DNA from: Streptomyces sp. STR69
GTDB taxonomy: Bacteria; Actinomycetota; Actinomycetes; Streptomycetales; Streptomycetaceae
NCBI RefSeq assembly: GCF_024519455.1
Contig: NZ_JALJRY010000005.1
Span: 144,210 to 208,209, forward strand
Direction: 5' to 3'
Length of the DNA: 64,000 nucleotides
Position 1 is the stretch's first letter. Each line of letters starts with the position of its first letter. A model generated the notes under the pieces. It was not told the DNA's origin. It made no database searches and saw only the letters and a list, made by a program, of their open reading frames with translations. Made by a program: the position numbers and the translations under genes. Of this stretch, positions 43,714-52,008 are shown in pieces.

Positions 43714-44481
43714 TCAGATGAACTGCGGCCCCTGCGGCGGCAAGCGGAAGTCAGGATCCACCGCACTCGCCGAAGGCACCGGCTGCGGATACCCGTACGT
43801 CCCCGCGGGAGCGGCCTGCGGATACCCGTACGCAGGCTGAGTCACCGGCTCCTGCGTCTGCGGATACCCGTACCCGGACGACTGCGCCGGAACCGCCGGA
43901 GGCAACGGCTGTGAGGTCTCGGGAACGCCCGCGGCCTCCGACTCGTCGACCGTGATACCGAAGTCCGTGGCCAGTCCCCGCAGCCCGTTCGAGTACCCCT
44001 CGCCGAGCGCGCGGAACTTCCACCCCTCACCCCGCCGGTACAGCTCCCCGCAGATCAGCGCGGTCTCCTCGCCGGTCTCCGGCTTGATGTCGAAATACAG
44101 CAGCGGCTCACCCTCGGCGACGGCGGCGTCGTACAGCGTGATGCGCAGGCCCAGTACGCGATCGAAGGTCTTGTCCTCCGCCGATGCGACCACCAGAATC
44201 CGGCTGACTTCGGGCTCGACACCGGCCAGATCTGTCTGGATCGTGTCGGTGGGGCCCTCGGCGACACGCTTCTTGCCGAGCCACCAGACCTTCCCGGAGG
44301 GGTGCCGGGGCTGGTTGTAGAAGACGAAGTCCTCGTCGGAACGCACCTGACCGGCGGGGCCGAGGAGCAGAGCAGAGGCATCCACGTCCGGGACACCCTG
44401 TCCGGGCGTCCAGCGCAGCACGGCACGTACCGTGGTGGCCTCCAACGGGACGTTCGACCCCTTCAGCATCGCGTGCGTCAT
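43714..44481 (-). CDS. TerD-family protein 3 with Tyr/Gln/Pro-rich tail
   Basis: The 255-residue protein has a TerD domain to about residue 178 ([90 protein letters not shown]). The rest is a flexible tail with three YGYPQ repeats and other Pro/Gln/Tyr-rich stretches ending [11 protein letters not shown]. The acidic loop that binds calcium in TerD1 and TerD2 is replaced by [19 protein letters not shown], so metal binding may differ. It is divergent from the aldolase gene of the Ter biosynthetic arm, with 176 bp between them, and likely shares its control region. Confidence 0.9.
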   Translation of the reverse strand: MTHAMLKGSNVPLEATTVRAVLRWTPGQGVPDVDASALLLGPAGQVRSDEDFVFYNQPRHPSGKVWWLGKKRVAEGPTDTIQTDLAGVEPEVSRILVVASAEDKTFDRVLGLRITLYDAAVAEGEPLLYFDIKPETGEETALICGELYRRGEGWKFRALGEGYSNGLRGLATDFGITVDESEAAGVPETSQPLPPAVPAQSSGYGYPQTQEPVTQPAYGYPQAAPAGTYGYPQPVPSASAVDPDFRLPPQGPQFI

Positions 44482-44657
44482 GCGGTCATCCTGCCCTCTC
44501 GGTCCTGGTCACGACAACGTGGGGGTTCGGACACCGACACGGCCGAGTTACCTGAAGTTCATGCCCGGCGGGAACCCCTGACATGGATTTGTACGTACTA
44601 TTACCGGCCACCTATCGAAAACAATCACGAACCACAACGTCACCACGGGGGAGCTTT
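44482..44657. promoter_or_regulatory. divergent promoter gap of the Ter biosynthetic arm
   Basis: This 176-bp gap separates the minus-strand terD3 from the plus-strand aldolase gene and is A+T-rich for this genome (for example CTATTACCGGCCACC and GAAAACAATC). It ends in the GGGGGAG ribosome site of the aldolase gene. No operator palindrome is obvious. Confidence 0.45.
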
Positions 44658-45824
44658 ATGCGTCATTTCGGGCACATTGCCCCTGAGGTACGGCAGCGTC
44701 TCTTCTTCCAGGAGCCGTGCGAGTTCGACGCGGACTCCCCGGCCCGGCTGCTCGCCGCCGCCCTCGGCGCCACGCTCTACAGCCCGGCCACCCGGCCCCA
44801 CCTGGCCGACGACATCGTCAAGCTGGCCGGGCGCGGCGTCGTGTCGATGGTGCTGTGCCTGGAGGACTCGATCGGCGACGAGGACGTCCCGGCCGCCGAG
44901 GAGAACCTCGTCCAGCAGTTCACCGAGCTGGCCGCCCGCCCCGACACGGAGCTCCCGCTGCTGTTCGTCCGGGTCCGCGTGCCCGAACAGATCCCCGATC
45001 TCGTCCGCCGCATAGGCCCGGCCGTACGACTCCTCTCCGGCTTCGTGATGCCGAAGTTCACCGAGGAGAGCGGCATGCCCTTCCTGGAGGCGCTGGCCGC
45101 CGCGGAGGTGTCGAGCGGCCACCGGCTGTTCGGCATGCCGGTCCTGGAGTCGCCCGAGCTGCTCTACCGCGAGTCGCGCGTCGAGACCCTGGAGGGCATC
45201 TCCCGCGCCGTCGACAAGTACCGCGACCGCGTCCTCGCCCTGCGCCTGGGCGTGACGGACTTCTGCTCCTCCTACGGCCTCCGCAGGGCCTCCGACATGA
45301 CGGCCTACGACGTCCAGATCGTCGCCAACGTGATCGGCGACGTGGTGAACATGCTGGGCCGGGCCGACGGCACCGGCTTCACGGTGACCGGCCCGGTGTG
45401 GGAGTACTTCCGCGTCCAGGAGCGCATGTTCAAGCCGCAGCTGCGCCGCAGCCCCTTCCTGGAGGGCCAGGCGGAGGAGCTGCGCGAGGCGCTGATCGAG
45501 CACGCCATGGACGGACTGCTGCGCGAGATCGCCCTCGACCAGGCCAACGGGCTGATGGGCAAGACCTGCATCCACCCCACGCACGTGCTGCCCGTGCACG
45601 CGCTGTCCGTGGTCAGCCACGAGGAGTTCTGCGACGCACAGGACATCCTGCGGCCCGAGCGGGGCGGCGGGGGTGTGCTGCGCTCGGCGTACACGAACAA
45701 GATGAACGAGGTGAAGCCGCACCGCGCCTGGGCCGAGCGGACCATGCTGCGCGCCGAGATCTTCGGTGTCGCACGCGAGGACGTCGGCTTCGTGGAGCTG
45801 CTCGCCGCCGGAATCCCCGGCTGA
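44658..45824 (+). CDS. HpcH/HpaI- or citrate-lyase-like aldolase of the Ter operon
   Basis: The 388-residue protein (ATG 44658, MRHFGHIAPEVRQRLFFQEP) is a phosphoenolpyruvate-mutase/citrate-lyase type TIM barrel. It shows GATLYSPATRPHLADDI, VSMVLCLEDSIGDEDV for substrate, FVMPKFTEESG, MPVLESPELLYRES with a likely metal Glu and LRLGVTDFCSSYGL. Such enzymes make or break C-C bonds next to carboxylates with a divalent metal. It starts the three-gene aldolase/PRTase-StiP/HAD operon linked to TerD proteins, whose product has been proposed to be a nucleoside-like metabolite. The next gene begins 14 bp after its stop. Confidence 0.9.
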   Translation: MRHFGHIAPEVRQRLFFQEPCEFDADSPARLLAAALGATLYSPATRPHLADDIVKLAGRGVVSMVLCLEDSIGDEDVPAAEENLVQQFTELAARPDTELPLLFVRVRVPEQIPDLVRRIGPAVRLLSGFVMPKFTEESGMPFLEALAAAEVSSGHRLFGMPVLESPELLYRESRVETLEGISRAVDKYRDRVLALRLGVTDFCSSYGLRRASDMTAYDVQIVANVIGDVVNMLGRADGTGFTVTGPVWEYFRVQERMFKPQLRRSPFLEGQAEELREALIEHAMDGLLREIALDQANGLMGKTCIHPTHVLPVHALSVVSHEEFCDAQDILRPERGGGGVLRSAYTNKMNEVKPHRAWAERTMLRAEIFGVAREDVGFVELLAAGIPG

Positions 45825-45838
45825 ATCGCAAGGGACGC

Positions 45839-48391
45839 ATGAACAAGGCAGTGAACAACGGGGTCTGGTCCGGCAGTTGGGTCGCGGAGCGGCTCGGCGT
45901 CGAACTCCTCGGCGACCCCGAACTGACCGACCTCCTGGGCCTGGCCCTCCGCCGCAACCCCAAACGGGCCCACCTCCTCGTCTCGAACGTGCTCGGCAAG
46001 CACGTCCCCCAGTCCCCGTCGATCGTCTACGGCTACGGCTTCACCCTGGGCCGCCGCGTGCGCGACCTCCTGGGCCCCGACGAGTCCCGCCGTGCGGTGG
46101 TCCTCGGCTACGCGGAAACCGCGACGGGCCTGGGCCACGCCGTGGCGGACGGCATCGCCGTCGCCCCCTACCTCCACTCCACCCGCCGCCCGGTCCCCGG
46201 CGTGGCCACGGCAGGCGGCTTCGAGGAGTCCCACTCCCACGCGACCTCCCACCTCCTCCTCCCCGAGAACCCCGCGCTGCTGGCCGGCGAGGGCCCCTTG
46301 GTCCTGGTGGACGACGAGTTCTCCACCGGCAACACGGTCCTCAACACCATCCGCGACCTTCACGAGCGCTACCCGCGGGACCGGTACGTGGTGGTGGCCC
46401 TGGTCGACATGCGCTCGGCGGCGGACGCGGGCCGCCTGGACGAGTTCGCGGCGGAGATAGGCGCGAGGGTGGACCTGGTGGCAGCGGCTTCGGGCACGGT
46501 TCGCCTGCCGGCGGGGGTCCTGGAGAAGGGGCAGGAGTTGGTGGCGCGGTACGAGGCAGGGGGTGCCGGGACAGGTGGTTCGTCGTCGGCCGCGCCGTCC
46601 GGGCCGGCCGCGCAGTTCCCCGCGCCCCTGAAAACCGACCTGAGCGCCAACCCCCCAGGGGCGCGGGGCAGTGTCGATATGCGGCTCCGCCGCGGGGCGC
46701 GCCCAGCCCCCACCGGCCCGCAGCCAAAACGAGTCGACCTCCGCTGGCCCAACAACCTCCCCGACGGCGGAAGACACGGCTTCACCCCCGCCCACCGAAT
46801 ACGCCTCGAACGCGCCCTCCCCGCAATGGCAGCCCGCCTCGCAGAGGCACTCCCAGAAGACGCGCACCGCGTACACATCCTCGGCTTCGAAGAGCTGATG
46901 TACGCCCCCCTGAGACTCGCCCGCGAGCTGGAGCAGATCGTCGACGCCGACGTCACCTACTCCACCACCACCCGTTCCCCCGTCCTCGCGGTCGACGACC
47001 CCGGCTACGCGATCCGCACCCGCCTCACCTTCCCCGCCCACGACACCCCCGCGGACGGCCCCGGCGACCGCTACGCCTACAACATCGCCGGCGCCGGTTT
47101 CGACGCGGTGGTCGCGGTCGTCGACTCCCGCGGGGACACCCCCGAACTGCACGGACTGCTCGCCGAGTTGGCCGCGCACACCCCGCACGTCGTCCTCGCG
47201 GTGGTCCCCTCGTACGTCCCCGAAAGGCCCCCCATGCTGCCCGAGCCCCTCCGCGGCCCCGCCTTCTCCTCGTACGCGCCGGAAGAGGTCGGCTGGCTGC
47301 TCCAGGATCTCTCGGACGTGACGCTGGAGGCGCCGACCGAGGAGCGCGAGGAGGCCATCCAGAGCGGTGGTGCGCACTACGCGGAGTCGCTGCCGGTGGA
47401 GTACCAGCCCAGCGAGCAGTACCAGGAGCTGTTCCACACCGCACTGGACGAGGCCGCCGGCCGACTCGCGCTGGCCGTGGGGGCAGTCACCGAACTCGTC
47501 CTCGCCGAGCGCTCACCGCGCCCCGTGCTCGTGTCCCTCGCCCGCGCCGGCACCCCCGTAGGTGTCCTGATGCGCCGCTGGGCCCAGTACCGCCACGGTC
47601 TCGACCTGCCGCACTACGCCGTGTCGATCGTGCGCGGCCGAGGCATCGACGCCAACGCGCTGCGCTATCTCGCCGCCCATCACGACCCGGCCGACGTCGT
47701 GTTCGTCGACGGCTGGACCGGCAAGGGCGCCATCACCCGCGAACTCGCCGACGCGATCCGGGAGTTCGAGGAGTCCGACGGCGTCACCGGCTTCGACCCG
47801 GAGATCGCGGTGCTCGCCGACCCCGGCTCCTGCGTGAAGACGTACGGCACCCGTGAGGACTTCCTCATCCCCTCCGCCTGCCTCAACTCGACCGTGTCGG
47901 GGCTCATTTCACGCACGGTGCTGCGCTCCGACCTGGTCGGCCCGCACGACTTCCACGGCGCGAAGTTCTACCGCGAACTCGCCGGCGCGGACGTCTCGGT
48001 GGACTTCCTGGATGCCGTCGCCGCCCGCTTCCCGGAGGTCACGGACGCCGTGGTGACCCTGGCCAAGGAACTGCTGGCCGCCGACCGCACGCCAACCTGG
48101 GAGGGCTGGGCGGCAGTTGAGCGGATCAGCGAGGAGTACGGCATCCACGACGTGAACCTCGTCAAGCCCGGCGTCGGCGAGACCACCCGGGTGCTGCTGC
48201 GCCGGGTGCCCTGGAAGATCCTCGCGCGGGCCGGTGCCGGTGCCGACCTCGACCACGTCAGACTGCTCGCCGAGCAGAGAGGCGTGCCCGTCGAGGAGGT
48301 GGCCGAACTGCCGTACACCTGCGTGGGGTTGATCCACCCCAAGTACACGCGCGGTGCGACCGGTGCCGACGGCAAGGCGGTGTCGGTCTGA
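45839..48391 (+). CDS. PRTase_2-TRSP-StiP-PELOTA fusion protein of the Ter operon
   Basis: This 850-residue frame joins parts that I recall as separate proteins in other ter loci. Residues 1-250 are a phosphoribosyltransferase with PRPP loop LVLVDDEFSTGNT near 155. Residues 255-299 are a Gly/Pro/Ala/Arg-rich linker coded by a fold-back copy of repeat R1. Residues about 300-465 are the TRSP domain (TTTRSPVL near 375). From about 466 comes the StiP part (YAPEEVGWLLQDL, SLPVEYQPSEQY, LARAGTPVGVLMRR, FVDGWTGKGAI). The end, about 762-850, is a PELOTA-like RNA-binding domain (LVKPGVGETTRVLLRRVPWKIL). An ATG at 47234 with GAAAGG ahead could also start StiP internally. Its stop overlaps the next ATG by one base. 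Confidence 0.85.
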   Translation: MNKAVNNGVWSGSWVAERLGVELLGDPELTDLLGLALRRNPKRAHLLVSNVLGKHVPQSPSIVYGYGFTLGRRVRDLLGPDESRRAVVLGYAETATGLGHAVADGIAVAPYLHSTRRPVPGVATAGGFEESHSHATSHLLLPENPALLAGEGPLVLVDDEFSTGNTVLNTIRDLHERYPRDRYVVVALVDMRSAADAGRLDEFAAEIGARVDLVAAASGTVRLPAGVLEKGQELVARYEAGGAGTGGSSSAAPSGPAAQFPAPLKTDLSANPPGARGSVDMRLRRGARPAPTGPQPKRVDLRWPNNLPDGGRHGFTPAHRIRLERALPAMAARLAEALPEDAHRVHILGFEELMYAPLRLARELEQIVDADVTYSTTTRSPVLAVDDPGYAIRTRLTFPAHDTPADGPGDRYAYNIAGAGFDAVVAVVDSRGDTPELHGLLAELAAHTPHVVLAVVPSYVPERPPMLPEPLRGPAFSSYAPEEVGWLLQDLSDVTLEAPTEEREEAIQSGGAHYAESLPVEYQPSEQYQELFHTALDEAAGRLALAVGAVTELVLAERSPRPVLVSLARAGTPVGVLMRRWAQYRHGLDLPHYAVSIVRGRGIDANALRYLAAHHDPADVVFVDGWTGKGAITRELADAIREFEESDGVTGFDPEIAVLADPGSCVKTYGTREDFLIPSACLNSTVSGLISRTVLRSDLVGPHDFHGAKFYRELAGADVSVDFLDAVAARFPEVTDAVVTLAKELLAADRTPTWEGWAAVERISEEYGIHDVNLVKPGVGETTRVLLRRVPWKILARAGAGADLDHVRLLAEQRGVPVEEVAELPYTCVGLIHPKYTRGATGADGKAVSV
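46605..46730. repeat. interspersed repeat R1, copy 5, fold-back form inside a gene
   Basis: A reverse-complement copy (CGCGCAGTTCCCCGCGCCCC at 46609-46628) is followed by a degenerate direct copy from AGGGGCGCGGGGCAG (46657) to GGCCCGCAGCC (about 46726). Its net length keeps the PRTase reading frame open and adds about 42 codons between PRTase core and TRSP domain. Confidence 0.8.
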
Positions 48392-49194
48392 TGCCGGTAC
48401 TCGTCGCGAGCGACCTCGACCGTACGCTCATCTACTCCTCGGCCGCCCTCGCCCTGACCATGCCGGACGCACGGGCGCCCCGGCTGCTCTGTGTCGAGGT
48501 GCACGAGAGCAGGCCGCTGTCCTTCATGACGGAGACGGCGGCCGGACTGCTCACCGAACTCGGTGACGCGGCCGTGTTCGTGCCGACCACCACCCGCACC
48601 CGCAAGCAGTACCAGCGCATCAGCCTGCCCGGCCCGGCACCGAAGTACGCGATCTGCGCCAACGGCGGCCACCTTCTCGTCGACGGCGTGACCGACGAGG
48701 ACTGGCACGCCGGGGTACAGGCGAAGCTGGCCGCCGAGTGCGCTCCGCTGGAGGAGGTCCGCCAGTACCTGGCCGACTCCGCCGACCCGGCCTGGGTGCG
48801 CAAGCACCGCGTCGCCGAGGACCTCTTCGCCTACCTCGTCGTGGAGCGCGAACTCCTCCCCGAGGAGTGGGTGAAGGAGCTCGCGGTCTGGGCGGAGAAC
48901 CGCGGCTGGACGGTCTCCCTCCAGGGCCGCAAGATCTACGCCGTACCCAAGCCCCTCACCAAGAGCGCTGCCATGCGAGAGGTGGCCCACAGAACTGGTG
49001 CCGACCTCACCCTCGCAGCAGGCGACTCCCTCCTGGACGCCGACCTCCTGCTGGCGGCCGACAAGGGCTGGCGCCCGGGCCACGGCGAACTGGCAGACGA
49101 GGCTTGGACGGCCCCCAACATCACGGCCCTACCGGAGCGAGGCGTCCTGGCAGGCGAGCGGATCCTTCAGGAGTTCCTGAGGGCAACGCCTTAA
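48391..49194 (+). CDS. HAD-superfamily hydrolase of the Ter operon
   Basis: The 267-residue protein has HAD motif I SDLDRTLIYSS (nucleophile Asp near residue 8), the Thr motif in VFVPTTTRTRKQYQRI, Lys in KPLTKSAAMREVA and motif IV in LTLAAGDSLLDADLLLAAD. A C2-type cap lies in the middle. It should remove a phosphate from a phosphorylated sugar or nucleotide-like intermediate made by the PRTase. TGATG overlap with the fusion gene shows tight coupling. The stop codon TAA lies immediately before copy 6 of repeat R1. Confidence 0.92.
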   Translation: MPVLVASDLDRTLIYSSAALALTMPDARAPRLLCVEVHESRPLSFMTETAAGLLTELGDAAVFVPTTTRTRKQYQRISLPGPAPKYAICANGGHLLVDGVTDEDWHAGVQAKLAAECAPLEEVRQYLADSADPAWVRKHRVAEDLFAYLVVERELLPEEWVKELAVWAENRGWTVSLQGRKIYAVPKPLTKSAAMREVAHRTGADLTLAAGDSLLDADLLLAADKGWRPGHGELADEAWTAPNITALPERGVLAGERILQEFLRATP

Positions 49195-49224
49195 GGGGCG
49201 CGGGGAACTGCGCGCTCAGCCCCC
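49195..49224 (+). repeat. interspersed repeat R1, copy 6
   Basis: GGGGCGCGGGGAACTGCGCG with tail CTCAGCCCCC, directly abutting the HAD stop codon and ending 34 bp before the end of the convergent FmdB-like gene. Confidence 0.85.
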
Positions 49225-49257
49225 ACGCACCCGCACCCGACAACGCACCGGGCTCAC

Positions 49258-49473
49258 CTAGCCGCAGCAGCCCCCACCGCAACAACCACCGCCCCCTCCG
49301 CCCGCTGCAGGCGAGGGGGCGGACGACGTACCGCCCACCGCCACAGCCGACAGCAACTTCACCGTGTCGTCATGCCCGGAGGGGCAGTCCGCCGGCGCGG
49401 AAGACTCCGCCATCGGCCGGCTGACTTCGAACGTGGATCCGCAGGTGCGGCAGCGGTACTCATAGCGAGGCAT
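49258..49473 (-). CDS. FmdB-family zinc-ribbon protein
   Basis: The 71-residue protein starts MPRYEYRCRTCGSTFEV, the classic FmdB zinc ribbon with CxxC; the second pair is represented by a single Cys in PADCPSGH. The C-terminus is a Gly/Cys-rich run GGGGGGCCGGGCCG, which could bind a metal. FmdB proteins are putative regulators of amide or sulfur metabolism with no firm function. It converges on the Ter operon. Confidence 0.9.
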   Translation of the reverse strand: MPRYEYRCRTCGSTFEVSRPMAESSAPADCPSGHDDTVKLLSAVAVGGTSSAPSPAAGGGGGGCCGGGCCG

Positions 49474-49723
49474 GACATCAGGCTAACGCCGAGCTGACAT
49501 GAAGACGGCACCTTGTTTTTTCATGAAGGTTTCGGCTGTGTCCTGTTCTGTCGTTTTCTTATATGGAGAACTTGCGAAGACCACTGGTAATTTGAGTCCG
49601 CCGCGTGACCTGTGAGGCCGAGGGGAACCGGGATTTGCAGCCGCGTCCACGGCAACCTTGTAAGACCCTCGTACGTCTGTGCGTCTGCCTGTGCGAGCAA
49701 TATGGAGTGCGGAGGGAGACGTA
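49474..49723. promoter_or_regulatory. 250-bp divergent leader between FmdB-like and PBP genes
   Basis: The gap is A+T-rich at its left end (TTGTTTTTTCATGAAGG, TTTTCTTATATGG) and then normal G+C. The part next to the PBP gene carries GGAGGGAG, a good ribosome site. The G/A-rich stretch at about 49610-49680 could form an RNA structure, but I cannot match it to a known riboswitch. Confidence 0.4.
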
Positions 49724-51955
49724 GTGACCCACGAGGGGGAGGGGGAGCAGCCTCAGCGGCCGGACGAGACCATGCAGCTGAAGCTCCCTGCCGGGTTCCG
49801 GCCGGACGAGACCATGCAGTTGCGGTTGTCCGACCTGGCGATACCGGAGGCACCCGAGATACCCGAGGGGGAGACGAAACCGGTACGGCACCGGGGCCGC
49901 AAAGCCCCCCGCCCGTCCCTCCGCACCCGTCTCTCCCGCCTCGCCCAGGCCCTCGGCCCCCGCTTCGCTCCCCTCATCGCCCGTCTCGCCCCGGTCGTGA
50001 TCTTCCTCACGCCGTACGTCCGCAAGATGCGCCCGCAGTACCCGCGCCCGGGCCGTACCGACTGGCGCCGCTGGATACCCTCCTGGCGGCAGTGGGTCGG
50101 AGGGGTGGCCGCCTCCGTCGGGCTCAGTGGTCTGTTCCTGGTCGTCGCCTACGCGACCACCGACATCCCCTCGGACCTCAACACGTACGCGACCCAGCAG
50201 GACAACGTGTACTTCTGGTCCGACGGCACGCCCATGGCCCGTACCGGCTGGGTGCAGCGGCAGGCCATGCCGTTGAAGGACATTCCGACCGATGTCCGCT
50301 GGGCGGTGCTCGCCGCCGAGAACGAGAGCTTCTACAGCGATCCCGGCATTTCGATGAAGGGCATCGCCCGCGCCCTCTATCGCACGGTCGGCGAGGGTGA
50401 CACCGAGGGCGGCTCGACGATCACCCAGCAGTACGTCAAAAACGTCTATCTGACCCAGAACCAGACGGTGAGCCGCAAATTCACCGAAGCGATGATCTCC
50501 CTCAAGCTCGACAACAAGATGAGCAAGGACAAGATCCTTGAGGGCTATCTCAACACCAGCTGGTTCGGCCGCGGCACCTACGGTCTGCAGCGTGCGTCCC
50601 AGGCCTACTACGGCAAGGACGTCAGCCAGCTCAACGCCAGCGAGGGCGCCTTCCTCGCCTCCCTGCTGAAGGGCGCGGGCCTCTACGACCCGACGATCAG
50701 CAAGGCCAACCACGCCCGGGCGGTGGCCCGTTGGTCCTGGATCCTGGACCGCATGGTGAAGATCGGCAAGCTGTCGCCGGCCGAGCGCGCCAAGTACAAG
50801 ACGTTCCCCGAGCCGCTCAAGGAGTCGCGGACCTACGACACCGGCAAGCAGAGCGACTACCTGGTCGAGCTGGCGACGCAGTACGCGAAGAAGACCGGGC
50901 ACATCTCCGACAAGGACTTCGACCTCGGCGGCTACCAGATCTACACGACCTTCGACCGCAACCGCGAGACCGAGCTCACGGACGCCGTCACCAAGGCCCG
51001 CAAGGCCGCCCAGAAGGACGACCCCGCCAACGCGAAGGCCGCGCACTACGGCGCCTCCTCGGTGGCCTCCGACGGCCGTATCCTCGCGGTCTACGGCGGC
51101 CCCGACCACCGTACGCAGGGCTTCAACGAGTCCAACGCGACCACCGTCCCGGCCGGTTCGGCCTTCGAACCCTTCGTCTACGCCGCCGCGTTGGAGCACG
51201 GTGTCACCAAGACCCGGGGCAGACCGCCGACCCCGGTCACCCCTCAGACGCTGTACGACGGGAACGACGGCGTGCCGGTGACCACACCGGAGGGGCCGTA
51301 CTGGGACCGCAGCGGCAAGAAGGTCTCCGCGCACAACGACGGCAAGAAGTCCTACGGGCAGATCAGTCTGCGTCAGGCCCTCGCCCAGTCCGTGAACACC
51401 CCGTTCATGCAGCTCGGCATGGACACCGGCCTGTCGACCGTGCGGCAGACCGCCGAGGCGGCCGGACTGCTCTCCTCCAGTTTCGGGGCGCAGGTACCCG
51501 CGCTGTCCCTGGGCAACGCCACACCCAGCGCCCTGCGGATGGCGAGCGCGTACGGCACGTTCGACGCCGGGGGCGTCCACACCGAGCCGTACTCGGTCCG
51601 CCGTATCACCCGCAACGGCGCCGGGGTCGTGCTGGAGCGGCCGAAGCCGAACCGGGCGATGAGCAAGACCACCGCCGACGAGGTGACGGAGGCGCTCGCG
51701 GACTCCTTCGGTCTCGCGCATCCCGCCGCCGCCCAGACCGACGGAGCCGAGGTGGCGGGCAAGACCGGTACCACCCAGGACGACACCGCGGCCTGGTACG
51801 TCGGCACCGCCAAGTCCGTGTCGACCGCCGTCGTCGTCTACCGCATCGACCTGAGCAAGAGCCTCGAACCCCTGCCGCTGAAAGGAATCTCCGGCACCCC
51901 AGTCACCGACGTCCCCTACGGCATCTGGTCGAGAGCCATGACCCCGCTCGGCTGA
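49724..51955 (+). CDS. bifunctional penicillin-binding protein (GT51 + transpeptidase) lacking the SxxK lysine
   Basis: The 743-residue protein starts at a GTG after GGAGGGAG. The cytoplasmic head has RPDETMQLKL and RPDETMQLRL repeats. One membrane helix (VAASVGLSGLFLVVAYA) leads to a GT51 transglycosylase domain (AAENESFYSDPGISMKGIARAL, GGSTITQQYVKNVYL, the last Glu in KFTEAMISLKLDNK). In the transpeptidase domain the first motif reads SAFEPF: Ser479 is kept but Lys482 is Glu. The SVN motif (Ser556) and KTG (Lys680) are normal. It should polymerise glycan strands, but its cross-linking activity is doubtful. It is followed 53 bp on by the deacetylase-like gene. Confidence 0.88.
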   Translation: MTHEGEGEQPQRPDETMQLKLPAGFRPDETMQLRLSDLAIPEAPEIPEGETKPVRHRGRKAPRPSLRTRLSRLAQALGPRFAPLIARLAPVVIFLTPYVRKMRPQYPRPGRTDWRRWIPSWRQWVGGVAASVGLSGLFLVVAYATTDIPSDLNTYATQQDNVYFWSDGTPMARTGWVQRQAMPLKDIPTDVRWAVLAAENESFYSDPGISMKGIARALYRTVGEGDTEGGSTITQQYVKNVYLTQNQTVSRKFTEAMISLKLDNKMSKDKILEGYLNTSWFGRGTYGLQRASQAYYGKDVSQLNASEGAFLASLLKGAGLYDPTISKANHARAVARWSWILDRMVKIGKLSPAERAKYKTFPEPLKESRTYDTGKQSDYLVELATQYAKKTGHISDKDFDLGGYQIYTTFDRNRETELTDAVTKARKAAQKDDPANAKAAHYGASSVASDGRILAVYGGPDHRTQGFNESNATTVPAGSAFEPFVYAAALEHGVTKTRGRPPTPVTPQTLYDGNDGVPVTTPEGPYWDRSGKKVSAHNDGKKSYGQISLRQALAQSVNTPFMQLGMDTGLSTVRQTAEAAGLLSSSFGAQVPALSLGNATPSALRMASAYGTFDAGGVHTEPYSVRRITRNGAGVVLERPKPNRAMSKTTADEVTEALADSFGLAHPAAAQTDGAEVAGKTGTTQDDTAAWYVGTAKSVSTAVVVYRIDLSKSLEPLPLKGISGTPVTDVPYGIWSRAMTPLG

Positions 51956-52008
51956 GCTCGGCTGACCACCGCAGCGCAACCGCCACCTCCTCGCAGAATG
52001 AGCCGCCC

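Noticed and set aside
45305..47437. Minus-strand ORF of 710 codons across the Ter enzyme genes
   Set aside because: Antisense to the aldolase and PRTase genes with low-complexity composition typical of shadow frames in high-G+C DNA.
49474..49723. Riboswitch (for example cyclic-di-AMP type) upstream of the PBP gene
   Set aside because: Some G/A-rich stretches looked suggestive, but I could not place the conserved core or pair the stems.
49559..51979. Minus-strand ORF of 806 codons opposite the PBP gene
   Set aside because: Opposite strand of a clear bifunctional PBP; no protein motifs and no ribosome site.
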